Shown: positions 26,636-35,670 of the stretch, piece after piece
Position numbering within the stretch: position 1 is the stretch's first letter
Layout: each line of letters begins with the position of its first letter
From: Candidatus Omnitrophota bacterium
Lineage (GTDB): Bacteria > Hinthialibacterota > Hinthialibacteria > Hinthialibacterales > Hinthialibacteraceae
Length of the DNA stretch: 48,961 nt
NCBI GenBank assembly: GCA_003598175.1
Contig: QZKN01000022.1
Span: forward strand, 1-48,961
Direction: 5' to 3'
The notes under the pieces: model-generated
What the model was told of the DNA's origin: nothing
Databases searched by the model: none
Seen by the model: only the letters and a program-made list of their open reading frames with translations
Program-made: the position numbers and the translations under genes

Positions 26636-28261
26636 TCATACCGGCGTGTCTACGCTTAAATCGAATCGCTCGAACGCCCACGCGAGCATAACCATGATGA
26701 TCATGTTTTCGAGAATCAATAACGACCAGGAAACCAGAAAAAACAATACCCACGACTCGGTGAGCCAATACAAAAGCCCTCCCAGGCCGGCGGCGATTCC
26801 CAAACCAATGACAAGCGCAAGGATTTTGAACAGAAAATACACCATCTGCCGCCCGAAATTCTGAAAATCGCCAGGCGAGGATTGCATGATGCGGATGGGA
26901 AACAGTAGAAACAGAAGATTGTCCATCGCGATTAAGATGCCGTTGAAGGGAAGCGTAAACAAAACCGCCGTGAGCAGAATGAGATAGCCGCCTTTGCTGA
27001 ATAGCGCGCAAAGCGCGATTAACACGATTTGCAGCGCGGATATGAAGAACACAATGCCGACCGTTTGACCGATCGCGATGGCCATCGACGACAGCGGCAG
27101 CATTTTAAACCAATCCATATTGTCCAAATCGCCGCGAAAACCAAAGGGAAAGGACATGGTGAAAATAACCGAAATCCACACGATCACGCCGATGAAAAAC
27201 GATTGCAATTTCTCATCCTTGAAATTTTCAAACAACAAAGGCGGCGCCATCGCAATCAGCAGGATAATCAGAAAAAAAAACATCCCGCCGGAATTGCGCA
27301 TGATGTGGGTGAGTTGCCGCCATGCGATCGGCCCCACGCCGCCCCATCGCGGCAACTGGGGAATGCGCCATCGCGACGTCAAATTTTTTCCGAAATTCGA
27401 CCACGCCTGGCCTTTACGCGCCTTTTGCATGCGCGTGTACATTTTTTGACTGATGGTTAATGAAGTTTCCAGATAATTCGCGTCCAGCGCCATGATGATC
27501 AGGAATAGGATCAGATTCATGACGAGCGCCAAGAATCCCCATTGCAGTAAATCCGGAACATAATGTTCTGCCGTGAGGACCTGTCCTAAAATATTGAGCG
27601 GCAGCAGCAAATAGAAACCGCCGCGTGATTCGCGAAAATTTTTAATGACTTCCAGCGAATTTTCGCTTATGAGATTTGGAATTTCTCGGCCCATGCCCAA
27701 AACGAAACCGGCAAGGACGATGGTCAGTATGACGATACGTGTGAAGGTATACGCGCGGACGCTGATCATTTGTTTCAATAAAAGAATGATCATACCCAAA
27801 AATCCAACAAACATAAAAGAAAAGAAGAGTCCGCAAAAGCACGCGAGCCATGACGGCGAATGGCGTAAGAAGATGACGGAGAACAGAAGCGACATGAATA
27901 CCGTACCGCCGAGGCTGCTGATGATTTTATACGCCAGCAGTTCGCGCCGGGTGAACGGACCGGTAAACAGAAAATCCACTTCACATAGCTTGAATTGCAA
28001 GGCTTTTTCCCACGCCGAGGAAAGCAGTTGCAGGAGACATAACGCCAGTAGAATAAAAGGAAACACGGACCGAACCGTTTCCGGATCGGTGCGGCCTATT
28101 TTTGTTGCCATCATCAGGTTGGGAACGATCATCAAGCCGAACCAGCCGACCGCCACGATGAAAAAAGCGGCCCCCCGAAACGTTTTCAAACTCCGAACGG
28201 TGTAACGCAACCGCGCGTACATGTTGAGACGAAGAAGTGTGATCAGCGCCGGGTGCATCAT
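26636..28261 (-). CDS. ABC exporter membrane protein (putative ABC exporter family)
   Basis: About 541 residues with around a dozen membrane helices in two halves. The start ATG at 28261 is set by GGAG six bases upstream; it lies one base after the stop of the ATPase gene. The cytoplasmic segment between the halves is basic (TRMQKARKGQAWSNFGKNL). It resembles the large ABC-2-like permeases annotated as putative ABC exporters. Substrate unknown; coupling to a GT87 enzyme and a lipoprotein suggests an envelope glycan or lipid. Confidence 0.8.
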   Translation of the reverse strand: MMHPALITLLRLNMYARLRYTVRSLKTFRGAAFFIVAVGWFGLMIVPNLMMATKIGRTDPETVRSVFPFILLALCLLQLLSSAWEKALQFKLCEVDFLFTGPFTRRELLAYKIISSLGGTVFMSLLFSVIFLRHSPSWLACFCGLFFSFMFVGFLGMIILLLKQMISVRAYTFTRIVILTIVLAGFVLGMGREIPNLISENSLEVIKNFRESRGGFYLLLPLNILGQVLTAEHYVPDLLQWGFLALVMNLILFLIIMALDANYLETSLTISQKMYTRMQKARKGQAWSNFGKNLTSRWRIPQLPRWGGVGPIAWRQLTHIMRNSGGMFFFLIILLIAMAPPLLFENFKDEKLQSFFIGVIVWISVIFTMSFPFGFRGDLDNMDWFKMLPLSSMAIAIGQTVGIVFFISALQIVLIALCALFSKGGYLILLTAVLFTLPFNGILIAMDNLLFLLFPIRIMQSSPGDFQNFGRQMVYFLFKILALVIGLGIAAGLGGLLYWLTESWVLFFLVSWSLLILENMIIMVMLAWAFERFDLSVDTPV

Positions 28262-28262
28262 G

Positions 28263-29030
28263 TCATACTCCATTCGCCGGCGCCGGAGAGGATTCGGTTG
28301 CGCCGTTTTGCTTTTCCGTAACACGGAAAAAGACTTCTTCCAACGTTGCGTCCCCGTCCACGTCGGCAAACGCCTTGCGCGCGTCGCCGATTTTGCCGGA
28401 AAACAGACTTTGCCCATGATGCAGAATCAGCAAATTCGTGCAGAGATCCTCCACCAGCGCGAGCATATGGGAACTGATGATGATTGCCGCTCCCGCCTGC
28501 GCTTTTTCGCGAATCGAATCCTTGATGGTTCGGATTCCCCGCGGATCGAGTCCTGTATGTGGTTCGTCGAAGAGAATGACTTTGGGATCGTGAAGATACG
28601 CGCAGCAAATGGCCACTTTTTGCCGCATCCCGCGCGACAATTCTTGCGCCAGTTTGTGTTTGTGTTCCGTCATGTCAAATTTTGCCAATAATTCATCGCC
28701 AATCTTGTTCAAGTGTGCGACTTGATATGCGCCGGCGGAAAATAGAAGATGTTCCCAAACCGTCAGATTGTCGAAGAGGTTGGGATTGTCCGGCACATAA
28801 GCCAGCTTGCTTTTGGCTTCAACTGGTTCGTTGATGATATCGTGTCCGGCGACCTGTAATTTGCCTTGTGTGGGAGGTATAATTCCCGCCAGCGCCCGCA
28901 GCGTCGTGGTTTTCCCCGCGCCGTTCGGGCCGACTAACCCTAAAATCTCACCCGGATTCACTTCAAAACTTAAACCCCGGACTGCCACGGTGTCACGATA
29001 GGTTTTATGATAATCGATGACCTGAATCAA
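28263..29030 (-). CDS. ABC exporter ATPase
   Basis: About 255 residues. Walker A GPNGAGKTTTLRALAG, Q-loop VPDNPNLFD, signature ELSRGMRQKVAICCA (LSRGM in place of LSGGQ), Walker B VILFDEPHTGLDPRG and H-loop ISSHML. I chose the TTG start at 29030 because AAGGAG stands about seven bases before it and the ABC domain begins right there; a longer frame reaches 29123 but its extra residues look non-coding. It is the first gene of the four-gene operon and diverges from yrbG. Confidence 0.88.
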   Translation of the reverse strand: MIQVIDYHKTYRDTVAVRGLSFEVNPGEILGLVGPNGAGKTTTLRALAGIIPPTQGKLQVAGHDIINEPVEAKSKLAYVPDNPNLFDNLTVWEHLLFSAGAYQVAHLNKIGDELLAKFDMTEHKHKLAQELSRGMRQKVAICCAYLHDPKVILFDEPHTGLDPRGIRTIKDSIREKAQAGAAIIISSHMLALVEDLCTNLLILHHGQSLFSGKIGDARKAFADVDGDATLEEVFFRVTEKQNGATESSPAPANGV

Positions 29031-29171
29031 GTGAATGCTCCTTATGCCATTGATTTTGCGTGAGTAAGGATGATAATCGTTAAATATAATGATTGTAAAT
29101 CCGTCAGGATGCAATGCGTTCAAAAAGATTATACGGATTTTAAGTAAATTTGTTCAGAAAGAGCAACAATA

Positions 29172-30110
29172 ATGACGCTGGATATTGTATGGATTGTGGT
29201 TGGCATCGTTTTTCTTTATTTTGGGGGCGAGTTGTTGGTCAAATGCGCCGTAAAATTGGCTCGCATCTGGGGAATCAGTCCGCTGGTGATCGGGCTGACG
29301 ATCGTCGCGTTCGGCACTTCGAGTCCCGAATTGGCGGCAACGCTGGCCGCCTCGTTCAAGGGCGCGGCGGAAGTGGCGTTGGGAAACGTGATCGGATCCA
29401 ATATCATGAATCTGGGCTTGATTTTGAGCGTCTGCGCCTTGATTTCTCCGCTCAAGACCGAAATCCGCTTTATTCGCAATGAAGTGCCTTTTATGATTTG
29501 CACGAGTTTTTTACTGTTTCCTCTTCTGTGGGATGGCGTAATCAGCCGATTTGAAGGTTCATTGCTTATTGTGGGTATCTGCGCTTATTTATTCGTCGTC
29601 ATACTGCAAAACCGCCCCCCCCAGGAAGAAGGCGACTATGCGCGGGAATTGGCGGAAAAGCAGGGAAGCGCTTGGTTGTCGATGGCGGGAATCGTGATCG
29701 GTCTGCTTTTACTCTCGCTGGGCGCGCATGGCCTCGTCGAGGGCGCCGTCAATATCGCTAGAGCGATCGGCGTTTCCGAAAGCGTCATCGGCCTGACCCT
29801 CGTTGCCTTCAGCACCAGCCTTCCCGAATTGGCCAGCTGTATCATTGCCGCCTGGAAACATGAACCGGACATCATACTGGGAAATATCATCGGCTCCAAT
29901 ATCTTCAACATCCTTGCCATTTTGGGCGTGGCTTCCCTGGTTTCACCGATTTCCATCGGATTGTTGGACATGCAGCGGGATTTTTGGGTGATGATGGTGT
30001 TCAGCATCCTGATCCTGCCGTTTTTGATCACCGGACTGCGCCTGGGCCGTCGCGAAGGTGGTTTTTTGTTGGTGATGTATTTGGGTTATGTGGTTTATTT
30101 ATATCTATAA
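29172..30110 (+). CDS. yrbG: YrbG-type calcium/sodium antiporter (CaCA family)
   Basis: 312 residues with about ten membrane helices arranged as two inverted repeats. The alpha-1 repeat reads IVAFGTSSPELAA with GNVIGSNIMN; the alpha-2 repeat reads LVAFSTSLPELAS with GNIIGSNIFN. These Glu/Asn/Ser residues coordinate Ca2+ and Na+ in the family. It probably exports Ca2+ in exchange for Na+ or H+. It is followed 57 bases later by a phosphatase gene on the same strand. Confidence 0.92.
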   Translation: MTLDIVWIVVGIVFLYFGGELLVKCAVKLARIWGISPLVIGLTIVAFGTSSPELAATLAASFKGAAEVALGNVIGSNIMNLGLILSVCALISPLKTEIRFIRNEVPFMICTSFLLFPLLWDGVISRFEGSLLIVGICAYLFVVILQNRPPQEEGDYARELAEKQGSAWLSMAGIVIGLLLLSLGAHGLVEGAVNIARAIGVSESVIGLTLVAFSTSLPELASCIIAAWKHEPDIILGNIIGSNIFNILAILGVASLVSPISIGLLDMQRDFWVMMVFSILILPFLITGLRLGRREGGFLLVMYLGYVVYLYL

Positions 30111-30167
30111 AATGAATGAAAGCCAGCCAGTGAACAGATCGAAAATAAAGAACGGATACCAATCATT

Positions 30168-30926
30168 ATGCCGTCGGTAAAAATTGCCATCCTCTATTTG
30201 ATTGCATGGGTAGTCGTCCCTTCGACGTTTTATGCCAATGAGCCGTCTACGTTCAGAAACGGCTCGAGAACCGTCTGGCTGGAGTTCAACGGAACGAGCA
30301 ACACGCGCGACGCCGGCGGCTATCTTGCCCGTGACGGAACACGAATTAAAAAAGGATTGATCTATCGTTCCGATCGCCTGGCGGCGCTTACTGAAACCGA
30401 TTGCATTCTTCTGCGAAATACGGGAGTGCGAGCGGTGATCGATCTGCGCTCGGACGGTGAAATACTTGACGTGCCTGATCCGGCTTGTCTGACTGATTTT
30501 GCGCGATACATCCATCATCCGATCGTGATTCGCAGTTTATCAACATATGAAGAAATTTATATCGATATCGTCACCACCTTCGCGCCGTCGATCAAGGAAG
30601 TGTTTCACCGGATCGCCGATCCCGGCAATCTTCCGGTTCTTTATCACTGCACGGCTGGAAAGGATCGGACGGGCATCATAACGGCATTGCTGCATGTATT
30701 GTTAGGAGTGAGTCGCGACGACGTGATGTACGATTATTTACTCTCTCTCGACGCCGGGTATTGGGTGGAAGCTTCGTGGCTGCAAGCGGTGTTGGATCTG
30801 GTGGATCAAGAAGGAGGGATCGAAACATTTTTATTAAACCGCGAAGTGGATTTGGTTGCCCAGAATGCGATTCGAGAGCATTTGTTGGAAGACGCTTCCT
30901 GCATCGAGGGATGGGAATTTGATTGA
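30168..30926 (+). CDS. Exported protein-tyrosine-phosphatase-like enzyme
   Basis: 252 residues. A signal peptide (VKIAILYLIAWVVVPSTFYA) is followed by NTRDAGGYLARDG and the active-site loop HCTAGKDRTG (Cys nucleophile, Arg), which match the Y_phosphatase3/IphP-like family. The general-acid region lies in the C-terminal half. Substrates could be phosphotyrosine proteins or phosphoinositide-like compounds. The export signal places it in the periplasm. It may share a transcript with yrbG. Confidence 0.85.
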   Translation: MPSVKIAILYLIAWVVVPSTFYANEPSTFRNGSRTVWLEFNGTSNTRDAGGYLARDGTRIKKGLIYRSDRLAALTETDCILLRNTGVRAVIDLRSDGEILDVPDPACLTDFARYIHHPIVIRSLSTYEEIYIDIVTTFAPSIKEVFHRIADPGNLPVLYHCTAGKDRTGIITALLHVLLGVSRDDVMYDYLLSLDAGYWVEASWLQAVLDLVDQEGGIETFLLNREVDLVAQNAIREHLLEDASCIEGWEFD

Positions 30927-31024
30927 GTGGGATGACTATCGGAAACGTTGATGGTTGACGCCGAAACCAACGATACGATGGGAAGAGTTCTGTCCAGACA
31001 ATTTGTATGGTTTGGATTTGATGA

Positions 31025-32218
31025 TTAAAAATAGGCCTTTGTGTTGAGGCAGATTCGCACCAGCATCAGCATCACCGGAACTTCGATTAAAACCCCCACC
31101 ACGGTCGCCAGCGCCGCGCCGGAAGAAAGGCCAAAGAGCATGACCGCAGTGGCGATGGCCACTTCAAAATGATTGGATGCGCCGATCATGGCTGCGGGGG
31201 CGGCGTCCTCGTATTTCAGTTTGAACAACTTTGCCAAACCATACCCCAAAACAAATATGAAAACAGTCTGGAGAAATAACGGGATCGCAATCCAGACGAT
31301 GGTCAGCGGTTTGGATAGGATCATTTCCCCCTTGAAGCTAAAAAGCAACACAAGCGTGGTCAACAGGGCGATAATCGTGATGGGAGTCAGAACGTGCAGA
31401 AATTTCTCCTTAAACCAGGTCTCTCCTTTTGCCGCAATGATCCACTTGCGCGAGAGATATCCCGCCACGAGCGGAAGCGCGACATAGATGACGATAGATA
31501 ACAGCAGCGCCTGCCAGGGGACGGGCAGCCGACCGACGCCCAACAGGAACCCACCCAACACCCCATAAAGTACAAGCATGGTCAACGAATTGATGGCCAC
31601 CATGACGAGCGTCAGTCCGTCATTGCCGCGCGCCAGATAGCCCCACACCAGCACCATGGCTGTGCAGGGAGCGATGCCGAGCAAAATGCAGCCGGCCAGG
31701 AAGCTGCGCCAAAGCGGAATTTCCAGCAACTTGGTTCCCTCGTGCAGGACGACGGTTCCCGCGCCGTGTGTTGCACCGACTGCCAAATCGAGTCCGAAGG
31801 GCATCTTCACCAGGTCGGTCGCTTCATCGCCGATAAGACCTTTAAACAGGAATCCAAGAAACAGCACTGCCAGGGCGTACATGGTGAAAGGCTTGACGCA
31901 CCAATTGATAAACAGGGTCAGCAACACCGGTTTGCCGCTCTTGCCGGCTTTGATCACGGAGGCAAAATCGATCTTCACCATAATGGGATACATCATGCAG
32001 AAAAGGCAAATCGCGATGGGAATGGAAACCACCGGAGCGCCGTTGACAAAGATGGCCAAACCATCCAGCGTCTGCGCCAATCCCGGCGCGAGTTTTCCCA
32101 GCACGATCCCGCCAATAATACACAGCCCTACCCATACTGTTAAATATCGTTCAAAAATGCTGAGACCTTTTTTATTTGTTTGTTCAATACAATGATCGGT
32201 GATTGGAGGATTCATCAT
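31025..32218 (-). CDS. acr3: Arsenite efflux permease, ACR3 family
   Basis: 397 residues with about ten membrane helices. [20 protein letters not shown] at the N-terminus, [19 protein letters not shown] (with the conserved Cys of Acr3) and the long conserved helix [20 protein letters not shown] are diagnostic. It expels arsenite formed by ArsC. Last gene of the arsenic/redox operon, separated from arsC by 98 bases that contain a perfect 30-bp palindrome. Confidence 0.95.
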   Translation of the reverse strand: MMNPPITDHCIEQTNKKGLSIFERYLTVWVGLCIIGGIVLGKLAPGLAQTLDGLAIFVNGAPVVSIPIAICLFCMMYPIMVKIDFASVIKAGKSGKPVLLTLFINWCVKPFTMYALAVLFLGFLFKGLIGDEATDLVKMPFGLDLAVGATHGAGTVVLHEGTKLLEIPLWRSFLAGCILLGIAPCTAMVLVWGYLARGNDGLTLVMVAINSLTMLVLYGVLGGFLLGVGRLPVPWQALLLSIVIYVALPLVAGYLSRKWIIAAKGETWFKEKFLHVLTPITIIALLTTLVLLFSFKGEMILSKPLTIVWIAIPLFLQTVFIFVLGYGLAKLFKLKYEDAAPAAMIGASNHFEVAIATAVMLFGLSSGAALATVVGVLIEVPVMLMLVRICLNTKAYF

Positions 32219-32272
32219 GACTCTATCTACTCCCTTGATATTATAAATTTAAAGAATTTGGCAACGTTACGT

Positions 32273-32302
32273 CGTAGGGGCGGTTCGCGAACCGCCCCTA
32301 CG
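32273..32302. repeat. Perfect 30-bp palindrome
   Basis: Half-site CGTAGGGGCGGTTCG followed at once by its exact complement. It lies between arsC and acr3 and could act as an attenuator or REP element; no T-run follows on either strand. Confidence 0.9.
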
Positions 32303-32316
32303 AACCTTCAATATTT

Positions 32317-32745
32317 TTAATCTAACGAATCCGGCAAAGCGGCAACGTAGACCTTGATTTCGTCGCGAACGCGCCGATATGGGGCAAGGATTTCCTCTTC
32401 TGTTTTGGCGTGTTGGGCCAATTTCGGCGGATCGTCGAATCCGTGATGTATGACTTTGGTGTTACCGGGAAACACCGGGCAATTTTCATCCGCATGACCG
32501 CATACCGTGATAACGCAGTCAAAATCGATCCCTTCCAATTCATCTACATGTTTGGATCGTTGACGGCTGATATCGACTCCGGCTTCGGCCATGACTTTGA
32601 CGGCATTCGGATTTAATCCATGCGTCTCGATGCCGGCGGAATGGGCTTCGATGACATCGTGTTTCAACTGCCGCGCCCAGCCTTCCGCCATTTGGCTGCG
32701 GCAAGAGTTGCCGGTGCACAAGAATAGAATTTTTATTTTTGACAT
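32317..32745 (-). CDS. arsC: Arsenate reductase, thioredoxin-coupled (LMW-phosphatase fold)
   Basis: 142 residues. It reduces arsenate to arsenite using a Cys relay. The P-loop CTGNSCRS has nucleophile Cys10, and Cys82 and Cys89 lie in [10 protein letters not shown]; all three are at the same positions as in the well-studied Staphylococcus enzyme, which is recycled by thioredoxin. Two thioredoxin-domain proteins and a small CPKC protein are encoded upstream in the same operon. Confidence 0.95.
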   Translation of the reverse strand: MSKIKILFLCTGNSCRSQMAEGWARQLKHDVIEAHSAGIETHGLNPNAVKVMAEAGVDISRQRSKHVDELEGIDFDCVITVCGHADENCPVFPGNTKVIHHGFDDPPKLAQHAKTEEEILAPYRRVRDEIKVYVAALPDSLD

Positions 32746-32833
32746 TGTTTTTTACAGAGCGCCTCCGGATTTATTTTCAATAGTTGTTTTACCGCTGGTT
32801 TTCTCTGCGAATGGTTTACTCGTTTTCGTGGAT

Positions 32834-33532
32834 TCAAGGGGCGCTATAAAGCAAATAGAGTCCACCCAGTAAAACCAATACGCCACAGACTATTTTGAGT
32901 ATACGGGAACCTTGCGATTGTTCATTCCAGTTCAGATATTGTTGGACGATTTCCGTGGACGTTCCGGCCAACACAATCACGGAACAATGGCCTACGCCAT
33001 AGATCAGCAGAAGCAGGATGCCGTATAGCAGGCTGGTTGAGGCGAGTTTGAATGTCAGGGCCAACATGGGGGCCATGTAGGCAAATGTGCACGGCCCCAA
33101 AGCGATTCCGAAAATCAAACCGAGCAGAAATGCGGCCAGCAATCCTTTTCGCTTGATATTCACGCTGCCTGGACCCGAAAAGGGGAGAGAGATGACCTCA
33201 AGCAGATATAAACCCACCCCGAAGAAGATCAGTGCAACAAAGTAATTCCCATATCGCCCCACGTCGCCCAGCATTCGTCCTGCTGCCGCCGTGAGAATGC
33301 CAATCAGTCCAATCGTGATCAGGATACCGGTAGCAAATAACATCGAAATTACAAAGGCGCGTTTCGCGGAAATCCGCCCCTGGGTATCGATAAATCCGAT
33401 GATCAACGGAATGCTGGCCAAATGGCAGGGACTCAAAATGATGCTCAGAATACCCCACACAAAAGCCGCGATCAGAGCGATCATCGGAGCGCCTTCAATG
33501 GCATGAGACAAGGTGGTGAACAATTCCTGCAT
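32834..33532 (-). CDS. ccdA: CcdA/DsbD-type transmembrane thiol-disulfide transporter
   Basis: 232 residues with six membrane helices. The two redox Cys lie in ILSPCHLASIPL (Cys36) and ALGPCTFAYMAP. CcdA carries reducing equivalents from cytoplasmic thioredoxin to periplasmic thioredoxin-like proteins. It starts three bases after the stop of the SurA-like/thioredoxin gene, so the fusion protein is its likely periplasmic partner. Confidence 0.92.
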   Translation of the reverse strand: MQELFTTLSHAIEGAPMIALIAAFVWGILSIILSPCHLASIPLIIGFIDTQGRISAKRAFVISMLFATGILITIGLIGILTAAAGRMLGDVGRYGNYFVALIFFGVGLYLLEVISLPFSGPGSVNIKRKGLLAAFLLGLIFGIALGPCTFAYMAPMLALTFKLASTSLLYGILLLLIYGVGHCSVIVLAGTSTEIVQQYLNWNEQSQGSRILKIVCGVLVLLGGLYLLYSAP

Positions 33533-33535
33533 GAG

Positions 33536-34480
33536 TTACTCGACTCCTATTTCGTTCAATTTTTTCTCGATCTCCGTTTGTGGGAAAAATCCGGTATGGC
33601 GAAATACTTCCTTCCCATTTTTATCGAAAAACACTTGCACCGGGATCGACTGAATTCCATACCGCGCGGCTAGAATCTGCTCTTCCTGCACATGCACGAA
33701 AACCACATTCAGTTTTCCCTCGAATTTCTTTTTCAGGTCGTCCAGGATGGGAGTCATCATGTCGCACGGGCGACAGCCGCTGGCGCCGAAATCCACGAGG
33801 GAAGGGAGACCACTGGTACGGGCGTTGTCGACCGGATTATCTCTGGCCAATTTCGCCTGTTCTTGCGTCCAGGAAGTAGAAACAACGATGGGCATGCGTT
33901 GCCCCAGTGTTCGAATATGCTCCTTCACGGCATTCTGTTGCTTTTCCTGCAGCACATACTGTTTGAGTTGATCTTTCAATTGATCCAGGGGAGTTCCACC
34001 ACAAAGATCTTTGTTGTTTTCATAGAATTCCACTACTTCCTGATCGGAAACGGAAATCTTGGAAACAACCTCATGGAAATAATCTTGAAGCAGTTTGTCC
34101 TCATCCGCAGTGCTGAGATCCTGCAGGGTATGGGCGGGTTGGTTTTGGGCTACTTTCAAGAGTAAACCTTTTGTGACCAGCTGTTCCAGAAAAAAGAATG
34201 CGTTCTTTTTTAATGCTTCCTGCAGCGATGCCGGCACTTTTGATATTTCGGAATCCAATGTATCGGTTTTCAATTCATAATCACCCGAACGAACAAGAAT
34301 CCCATCCGGCAATTCCTCCAACCTGGCAAAACCGAGAGAGCCTGAAGCCAAACCCGGATACGTGGTTTCTACCGTCGAGATAGATGTTTCCTTTGTGTTA
34401 TCTTCCGCATAACCGATCGAAGCAATAATTGTTAATGTCATACATATCGCACACAATAAAGCCAGTTTAGTTCCCTTCAT
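33536..34480 (-). CDS. Exported SurA-like chaperone domain fused to thioredoxin
   Basis: 314 residues. A signal peptide (MKGTKLALLCAICMTLTIIA...GYA) is followed by an all-helical region (about 65-205) with FLEQLVTKGLLLKVAQ and LDQLKDQLKQYVLQEKQQNA, the pattern of SurA/PpiC N-terminal chaperone helices without an obvious rotamase domain. A thioredoxin domain follows (about 215-314) with the active site GCRPCDMM and cis-Pro SIPVQVFF. The thioredoxin domain is a close paralog of the one encoded just upstream (34467-34913); the genes overlap by 14 bases. Inference: a periplasmic reductant or carrier fed by CcdA. Confidence 0.85.
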   Translation of the reverse strand: MKGTKLALLCAICMTLTIIASIGYAEDNTKETSISTVETTYPGLASGSLGFARLEELPDGILVRSGDYELKTDTLDSEISKVPASLQEALKKNAFFFLEQLVTKGLLLKVAQNQPAHTLQDLSTADEDKLLQDYFHEVVSKISVSDQEVVEFYENNKDLCGGTPLDQLKDQLKQYVLQEKQQNAVKEHIRTLGQRMPIVVSTSWTQEQAKLARDNPVDNARTSGLPSLVDFGASGCRPCDMMTPILDDLKKKFEGKLNVVFVHVQEEQILAARYGIQSIPVQVFFDKNGKEVFRHTGFFPQTEIEKKLNEIGVE

Positions 34481-34913
34481 TTTCAGACTCCTTGAATGAA
34501 ATGCCCAACTCGTTCCATTTGTTCAAGATATCTTCCTTGGAATAAAATCCTTCATGTCGAAACAGTTCATTCCCGGAAGCGTCGAAAAAGATTTGCGTGG
34601 GAATGATCCGAACGCCGTAATGCTCGGCGATGGATGGATTTTCCCAGACGTCGTAAAACACGACATCAAATTGTCCTTGATAAGAATTTTCTAGTTCATC
34701 GAGAATCGGCGCCATCATCTTGCAGGGAATGCATTTCCCTGCGCCCAGATCGACCAGCTTGGGCAATCCGGCGGCGCTGCTGCCCGATTCTTCGGAAATG
34801 AGGATTGCCGGTTCTTGAACGGCGTTGCTATCCGGGGTGTTTTTTAGCGAAAGGATACCGGCAACCATGATGAGTAATACGATGATGATTCCAATTTTTG
34901 CTGGAGTGTTCAT
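34467..34913 (-). CDS. Membrane-anchored periplasmic thioredoxin
   Basis: 148 residues from the ATG at 34913 (AAGGGGAATTCTT upstream). An N-terminal membrane anchor (IGIIIVLLIMVAGIL) and a short linker precede a thioredoxin fold with the active site KCIPCKMM and cis-Pro RIIPTQIFF. PILDEL, FRHEGF and the C-terminal helix (ILNKWNELGI) are shared with the fusion protein downstream, which indicates a local duplication. Likely role: thiol transfer in the periplasm with CcdA. Confidence 0.88.
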   Translation of the reverse strand: MNTPAKIGIIIVLLIMVAGILSLKNTPDSNAVQEPAILISEESGSSAAGLPKLVDLGAGKCIPCKMMAPILDELENSYQGQFDVVFYDVWENPSIAEHYGVRIIPTQIFFDASGNELFRHEGFYSKEDILNKWNELGISFKESENEGN

Positions 34914-34951
34914 AAGAATTCCCCTTCTATGATAATTAACGAAATCGGTGA

Positions 34952-35335
34952 TCATGAAATCGTTTGGCTCGCGAGAAGTTTTTTTCCCTCCTCAGCCACC
35001 ATCTGTATCCGAGAATCCGTTACCGGCGTTTCTCCTTTTTTCAATCCCAAATCATTCAGCCGAAGATGAACGAAATGATCGAATCCGGCTTTTTCGAAAG
35101 TCTTTTTGCCGCAATCGGTCTCACATCCGTCGATCACCAGGATTTTGGAGGCGGCCTGTGCTTTTTCGATCAGATCATCGACGCCGCCGCCGATTCCGGC
35201 CAGGCACGACATATAGCCGATTTTATCATCACGAATCTGCCGGGCGGCGCGATCCGTAATTTCTCCGGTATCCGATGCGCCCGAACACGCATAAATCATT
35301 TTCACGGAAAATCCACAGCACGGTTTTTCAGACAT
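34952..35335 (-). CDS. DGC-domain putative zinc-binding protein
   Basis: 127 residues. Cys motifs CSGASDTGEITDRA, MSCLAGIGGG and DGCETDCG define the DGC domain family, named from its Asp-Gly-Cys residues and often found next to ArsP-type permeases, thioredoxins and CcdA. A further Cys pair lies near the N-terminus (PCCGF). I set the start at the ATG at 35335, preceded by GGAG; an ATG nine bases earlier is too close to that site. Cytoplasmic, probably metal or thiol binding; the function is not established. Confidence 0.85.
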   Translation of the reverse strand: MSEKPCCGFSVKMIYACSGASDTGEITDRAARQIRDDKIGYMSCLAGIGGGVDDLIEKAQAASKILVIDGCETDCGKKTFEKAGFDHFVHLRLNDLGLKKGETPVTDSRIQMVAEEGKKLLASQTIS

Positions 35336-35356
35336 GATTATCATCTCCGTTCCCTG

Positions 35357-35590
35357 TTATTGCAGCATATGCTTGATTTCTTCAACCGCAGGAATTTTTC
35401 CCATTGTTTTAACGGCTCCATCAATCACCAGCGCCGGCGTGGTCATCACGCCGAACTTCATGATTTCTCCGATCTCCGTAACCTTTTCGAGTTCAAAGGC
35501 GATGCCCATTTGAGAAGCCGCCTGCTTCGCCTGTTCCGTCAGTTTTTGACATTTGGGACAGCCAGTGCCGAGAATTTGGATCTTTTTCAT
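35357..35590 (-). CDS. Small thioredoxin-like protein (redox-active disulfide protein 2 type)
   Basis: 77 residues. MKKIQILGTGCPKCQKL carries the CPKC active site, and TTPALVIDG supplies the cis-Pro. This minimal thioredoxin family is commonly encoded beside ArsP/UPF0718 permeases. The start ATG at 35590 has AGAGG nine bases upstream; longer in-frame extensions are not credible. It lies between the octaheme cytochrome and the DGC gene. Confidence 0.9.
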   Translation of the reverse strand: MKKIQILGTGCPKCQKLTEQAKQAASQMGIAFELEKVTEIGEIMKFGVMTTPALVIDGAVKTMGKIPAVEEIKHMLQ

Positions 35591-35670
35591 GATTTGTAAC
35601 CTCTTTTTCGTAGATTTGTTATGCAAGTATGAATACACCGAGTAATTTGTCGTATACAAATTTGACTCTA

